64,000 nt of DNA from Algibacter marinivivus (GTDB lineage: Bacteria > Bacteroidota > Bacteroidia > Flavobacteriales > Flavobacteriaceae). The notes beneath the pieces were generated by a model that ran no database searches, was not told where the DNA came from, and saw only the letters and a program-made list of their open reading frames with translations. The position numbers and the translations under genes are program-made. How positions within the stretch are numbered: position 1 is the first letter of the stretch; each line of letters begins with the position of its first letter. This document shows, piece after piece, positions 60,691 to 64,000 of the stretch. The stretch spans positions 650,670 to 714,669 of the forward strand of contig NZ_QFRI01000002.1 of the NCBI RefSeq assembly GCF_003143755.1. Reading direction: 5' to 3'.

Positions 60691-63600
60691 TTATCTATTT
60701 ATGTATAACCATCCTACTTTAGGTTTGGTACCATCACCGAAGTCTAGGATATAATAATATGTTCCAGCTGGTAATTGTTCATCTACATTTACTGTAGCTC
60801 TACCATTAGATGTACCATCCCAATCATTATTATAACCTCGTTTTTCGTAAACTATGTTACCCCAACGGTTATATATTTCTAACTTATTATCAGGGAAATT
60901 ATCTATACAATTGATAATCAAAGTATCGTTAACCCCGTCTCCATTAGGAGAAAATTCATTAAATATCAGTAAACAACCTAGTTCTGTTACTGTTGGATCA
61001 TCAGATGTATTTCCATCTAAATCTTCACCATCATCACTAGTATCACTAACAGTTCCTGACGATTTAGTTAACGCTGTAGCTACAACACTATTACTTACTC
61101 CTCCTGCATTAATTGCTGATTGCGTAATAGTAAAGCTAGCTCTATACTCAGCAGTTTCACCAACAAGAAGTGTTCCTTCTGGACTTCCTAAATCAGATCC
61201 TATAAAATCAGGTTCTTCAGTCAGAGAAATAATATTACCATTTGCATCTAGGAAGGTATCAACTAATGCTACATTAGTTAAAACTATATCTCCTGTATTT
61301 TCAACTTCAATAGTATAAACAATCCTATCTCCTAAATCTGTTCCCTGTACGTCTGCTGTTTTCGTAACTTCCATTATAGCTTGACAACCAGTTGTTATTG
61401 GATCACATGGATCATTTGGATCACTTGTTGGTCCGCCTGGGAACGTCGTTGGATCATCTGGTGTACTCGGATCATCGATTCCAGTAGTTTCCTCACAGTC
61501 TGTTAAACCATCACCATCTGAATCCGTTGTATTGATACCAATTGGACTACATGGATCGTTTGGATCTGATGTTGGTCCGCCTGGGAACGTGGTTGGATCA
61601 TCTGGTGTACTTGGATCGTCGATTCCAGTAGTTTCCTCACAGTCTGTTAAGCCATCGCCATCTGAATCCGTTGTATTGATGCCGATTGGACTACATGGAT
61701 CGTTTGGGTCTGATGTTGGTCCGCCTGGGAACGTCGTTGGATCGTCTGGTGTACTCGGATCATCGATTCCAGTGGTTTCCTCACAATCTGTTAATCCATC
61801 ACCATCTGAATCTGTTGTATCGATGCCGATTGGACTACATGGATCATTTGGATCACTTGTTGGTCCGCCTGGGAACGTCGTTGGATCGTCTGGTGTACTC
61901 GGATCATCGATTCCAGTGGTTTCCTCACAATCTGTAAGTCCATCACCGTCTGAATCTGTTGTATTGATGCCGATTGGACTACATGGATCATTTGGATCAC
62001 TTGTTGGTCCGCCTGGGAACGTTGTTGGATCATCTGGTGTACTTGGATCGTCGATTCCAGTAGTTTCCTCACAGTCTGTTAAACCATCACCATCTGAATC
62101 TGTTGTATTGATGCCGATTGGACTACATGGATCATTTGGATCACTTGTTGGTCCACCTGGGAACGTCGTTGGATCGTCTGGTGTACTCGGATCATCGATT
62201 CCAGTAATTTCCTCACAGTCTGTTAAGCCATCACCATCTGAATCTGTTGTATCGATGCCGATTGGACTACATGGATCATTTGGATCACTTGTTGGTCCGC
62301 CTGGGAACGTCGTTGGATCATCTGGTGTACTCGGATCATCGATTCCAGTTGTTTCCTCACAGTCTGTTAAACCATCGCCATCTGAATCTGTTGTATTGAT
62401 GCCGATTGGACTACATGGATCATTTGGATCACTTGTTGGTCCGCCTGGGAACGTCGTTGGATCGTCTGGTGTACTCGGATCATCGATTCCAGTAGTTTCC
62501 TCACAATCTGTAAGTCCATCACCATCTGAATCTGTTGTATCGATGCCGATTGGACTACATGGATCATTTGGATCACTTGTTGGTCCGCCTGGGAACGTTG
62601 TTGGATCATCTGGTGTACTTGGATCATCAATTCCGGTTAACTCTTCACAATCTGTTAAACCATCACCATCTGTATCTACTGTTGAGGTACATAATGGAAC
62701 TACTACAGTTATTGTAGCTATATTAGAAGTATTACCATCATTATCATTTACTGTATAAGTAATCGTTGTTATTCCATTATTATAACCTGGTGCTGGACTA
62801 AATGTAACAGTTCCATCTCCATTATCAGTAAACGTACCTTCTCCCGGTACAGTAAATGTACTTTGCTGTCCTGGAGTATTTGGATCTAAGTCAATAGTTA
62901 AATCATCAATTGTTCCATCTGGATCTGTATCATTTCCTGTAATATCAATTATAATATCAACTCCTGGATCTGTAGTTCCTCCATCATTATTTGCAACAGG
63001 AAAGCAGTTAGCTATAATTGGACTACATGGATCATTTGGATCACTTGTTGGTCCGCCTGGGAACGTCGTTGGATCGTCTGGTGTACTCGGATCATCAATT
63101 CCAGTGGTTTCCTCACAATCTGTTAAGCCATCACCATCTGAATCAGTGGTATTGATGCCAATTGGACTACATGGATCATTTGGATCACTTGTTGGTCCGC
63201 CTGGGAACGTCGTTGGATCATCTGGTGTACTTGGATCATCAATTCCAGTGGTTTCCTCACAATCTGTTAAACCATCGCCATCTGAATCTGTTGTATCGAT
63301 TCCGATTGGACTACATGGATCATTTGGATCACTTGTTGGTCCGCCTGGGAACGTCGTTGGATCGTCTGGTGTACTCGGATCATCAATTCCAGTGGTTTCC
63401 TCACAATCTGTTAAACCATCGCCATCTGAATCTGTTGTATTGATGCCGATTGGACTACATGGATCATTTGGATCACTTGTTGGTCCGCCTGGGAACGTCG
63501 TTGGATCGTCTGGTGTACTCGGATCATCGATTCCAGTAGTTTCCTCACAGTCTGTTAAACCATCACCATCTGAATCCGTTGTATTGATACCAATTGGACT

Positions 63601-64000
63601 ACATGGATCGTTTGGATCTGATGTTGGTCCGCCTGGGAACGTGGTTGGATCATCTGGTGTACTTGGATCGTCGATTCCAGTAGTTTCCTCACAGTCTGTT
63701 AAGCCATCGCCATCTGAATCCGTTGTATTGATGCCGATTGGACTACATGGATCGTTTGGGTCTGATGTTGGTCCGCCTGGGAACGTCGTTGGATCGTCTG
63801 GTGTACTCGGATCATCGATTCCAGTGGTTTCCTCACAATCTGTTAATCCATCACCATCTGAATCTGTTGTATCGATGCCGATTGGACTACATGGATCATT
63901 TGGATCACTTGTTGGTCCGCCTGGGAACGTCGTTGGATCGTCTGGTGTACTCGGATCATCGATTCCAGTGGTTTCCTCACAATCTGTAAGTCCATCACCG
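60691..64000 (-). CDS. Giant type IX-secreted adhesin with TSP3-like tandem repeats, C-terminal part
   Basis: The reading frame is open from 64000 to the stop at 60691 (1,103 codons), with no in-frame start, so the N-terminus lies outside the window. From the left edge of the protein: tandem 48-residue repeats with a calcium-binding DSDGDGLTDCEE core; a cadherin-like beta domain (about 62660-63010, with GNDTDPDGTIDDLTIDL); more 48-residue repeats; a DUF11-type domain near 61100-61374 (VTKTADVQGTDLGDRIVYTI); and a gliding-motility C-terminal type B sorting domain (FNEFSPNGDGVNDTLIINCI and LEIYNRWGNIVYEKRGYNND). The sorting domain directs type IX secretion. Calcium-stiffened repeats suggest a long surface fibre for adhesion or gliding. 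Confidence 0.9.
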   Translation of the reverse strand, partial: GDGLTDCEETTGIDDPSTPDDPTTFPGGPTSDPNDPCSPIGIDTTDSDGDGLTDCEETTGIDDPSTPDDPTTFPGGPTSDPNDPCSPIGINTTDSDGDGLTDCEETTGIDDPSTPDDPTTFPGGPTSDPNDPCSPIGINTTDSDGDGLTDCEETTGIDDPSTPDDPTTFPGGPTSDPNDPCSPIGINTTDSDGDGLTDCEETTGIDDPSTPDDPTTFPGGPTSDPNDPCSPIGIDTTDSDGDGLTDCEETTGIDDPSTPDDPTTFPGGPTSDPNDPCSPIGINTTDSDGDGLTDCEETTGIDDPSTPDDPTTFPGGPTSDPNDPCSPIIANCFPVANNDGGTTDPGVDIIIDITGNDTDPDGTIDDLTIDLDPNTPGQQSTFTVPGEGTFTDNGDGTVTFSPAPGYNNGITTITYTVNDNDGNTSNIATITVVVPLCTSTVDTDGDGLTDCEELTGIDDPSTPDDPTTFPGGPTSDPNDPCSPIGIDTTDSDGDGLTDCEETTGIDDPSTPDDPTTFPGGPTSDPNDPCSPIGINTTDSDGDGLTDCEETTGIDDPSTPDDPTTFPGGPTSDPNDPCSPIGIDTTDSDGDGLTDCEEITGIDDPSTPDDPTTFPGGPTSDPNDPCSPIGINTTDSDGDGLTDCEETTGIDDPSTPDDPTTFPGGPTSDPNDPCSPIGINTTDSDGDGLTDCEETTGIDDPSTPDDPTTFPGGPTSDPNDPCSPIGIDTTDSDGDGLTDCEETTGIDDPSTPDDPTTFPGGPTSDPNDPCSPIGINTTDSDGDGLTDCEETTGIDDPSTPDDPTTFPGGPTSDPNDPCSPIGINTTDSDGDGLTDCEETTGIDDPSTPDDPTTFPGGPTSDPNDPCDPITTGCQAIMEVTKTADVQGTDLGDRIVYTIEVENTGDIVLTNVALVDTFLDANGNIISLTEEPDFIGSDLGSPEGTLLVGETAEYRASFTITQSAINAGGVSNSVVATALTKSSGTVSDTSDDGEDLDGNTSDDPTVTELGCLLIFNEFSPNGDGVNDTLIINCIDNFPDNKLEIYNRWGNIVYEKRGYNNDWDGTSNGRATVNVDEQLPAGTYYYILDFGDGTKPKVGWLYINR
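61391..62650 (-). repeat. Tandem 144-base repeat block 1
   Basis: About nine units of 144 bases. The common block ttggactacatggat begins at 61542, 61686, 61830, 61974, 62118, 62262, 62406 and 62550. Each unit codes for 48 residues. Units differ by a few, mostly silent, bases. Confidence 0.95.
63018..64000 (-). repeat. Tandem 144-base repeat block 2, cut by the window edge
   Basis: Units begin at 63018, 63162, 63306, 63450, 63594, 63738 and 63882. From about 63507 to 64000 the sequence is identical to 61455-61948, including rare unit-specific bases, at an offset of 2,052 bases. Confidence 0.95.

Noticed and set aside
61532..62758. A 408-codon open frame on the plus strand through the repeat array
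   Set aside because: It is the antisense shadow of the 144-base repeat; any frame without a stop in one unit stays open through all. The minus frame joins the DUF11 and sorting domains and is the real gene.
61391..64000. Regular repeats that might suggest a CRISPR array
   Set aside because: The period is 144 bases with no variable spacers, and the units are translated in one continuous frame.

Overview
The window is a low-GC, gene-dense chromosomal segment of a member of the Bacteroidota, most likely family Flavobacteriaceae. The evidence is a type IX secretion substrate with a type B sorting domain next to a PorP/SprF partner, Bacteroidota-type promoters (TTG, 19 bases, TAnnTTTG), a SecA of about 1,118 residues with no C-terminal zinc finger, the rpmB-rpmG-DUF4295-ftsY arrangement, and several dispersed intergenic repeats. 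The genus cannot be fixed from the sequence alone.

Layout. 1-8857 (minus) is a surface-polysaccharide operon: OPX lipoprotein (Wza-like), BY-kinase/co-polymerase (Wzc-like), ABC exporter (Wzm/Wzt-like), a radical SAM/pyruvyl-transferase fusion, a methyltransferase and the start of a glycosyltransferase. 8964-15892 holds an Uup-like ABC-F ATPase, a methyltransferase, an OmpA-family protein, a cobalamin adenosyltransferase and small genes. 16059-19415 is secA. 19416-20348 has no intact gene but holds an integrase remnant and a large palindromic element. 20349-26324 is an accessory stretch (SulP transporter, Lrp/AsnC regulator, YgjV-like membrane protein, GNAT, VOC, thioesterase). 26366-37719 is mostly housekeeping on the minus strand (rimO, ftsY, rpmG, rpmB, cinA, an E2 acyltransferase, recR). 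37844-46388 has a sodium symporter, a TonB-dependent outer-membrane protein, fabH, htpG and an FKBP lipoprotein.

46489-48550 is the most unusual part. A single NACHT NTPase gene, a candidate antiphage protein, lies between 10-base inverted repeats and is followed by a 137-base palindromic site. The layout is that of an integron gene cassette: a G^TT junction, a cassette start complementary to the beginning of its own terminal site, and a hairpin that pairs better on the bottom strand. A second element of the same design lies at 19963-20195, about 270 bases from a tyrosine-recombinase remnant. No integrase that could act on them is intact in the window.

48551-57608 carries a MOSC protein, a DEAD-box helicase, an ECF sigma factor with a membrane partner, a VanX-like dipeptidase, an AlkB-like dioxygenase, tRNA-Thr, manA, queD and idi. 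57804-64000 (minus) is an adhesin module: an OmpA-family protein with a PD40-like region, PorP/SprF, and the C-terminal 1,103 residues of a giant type IX-secreted protein built from 48-residue calcium-binding repeats in a higher-order 2,052-base period. The protein runs off the right edge of the window.
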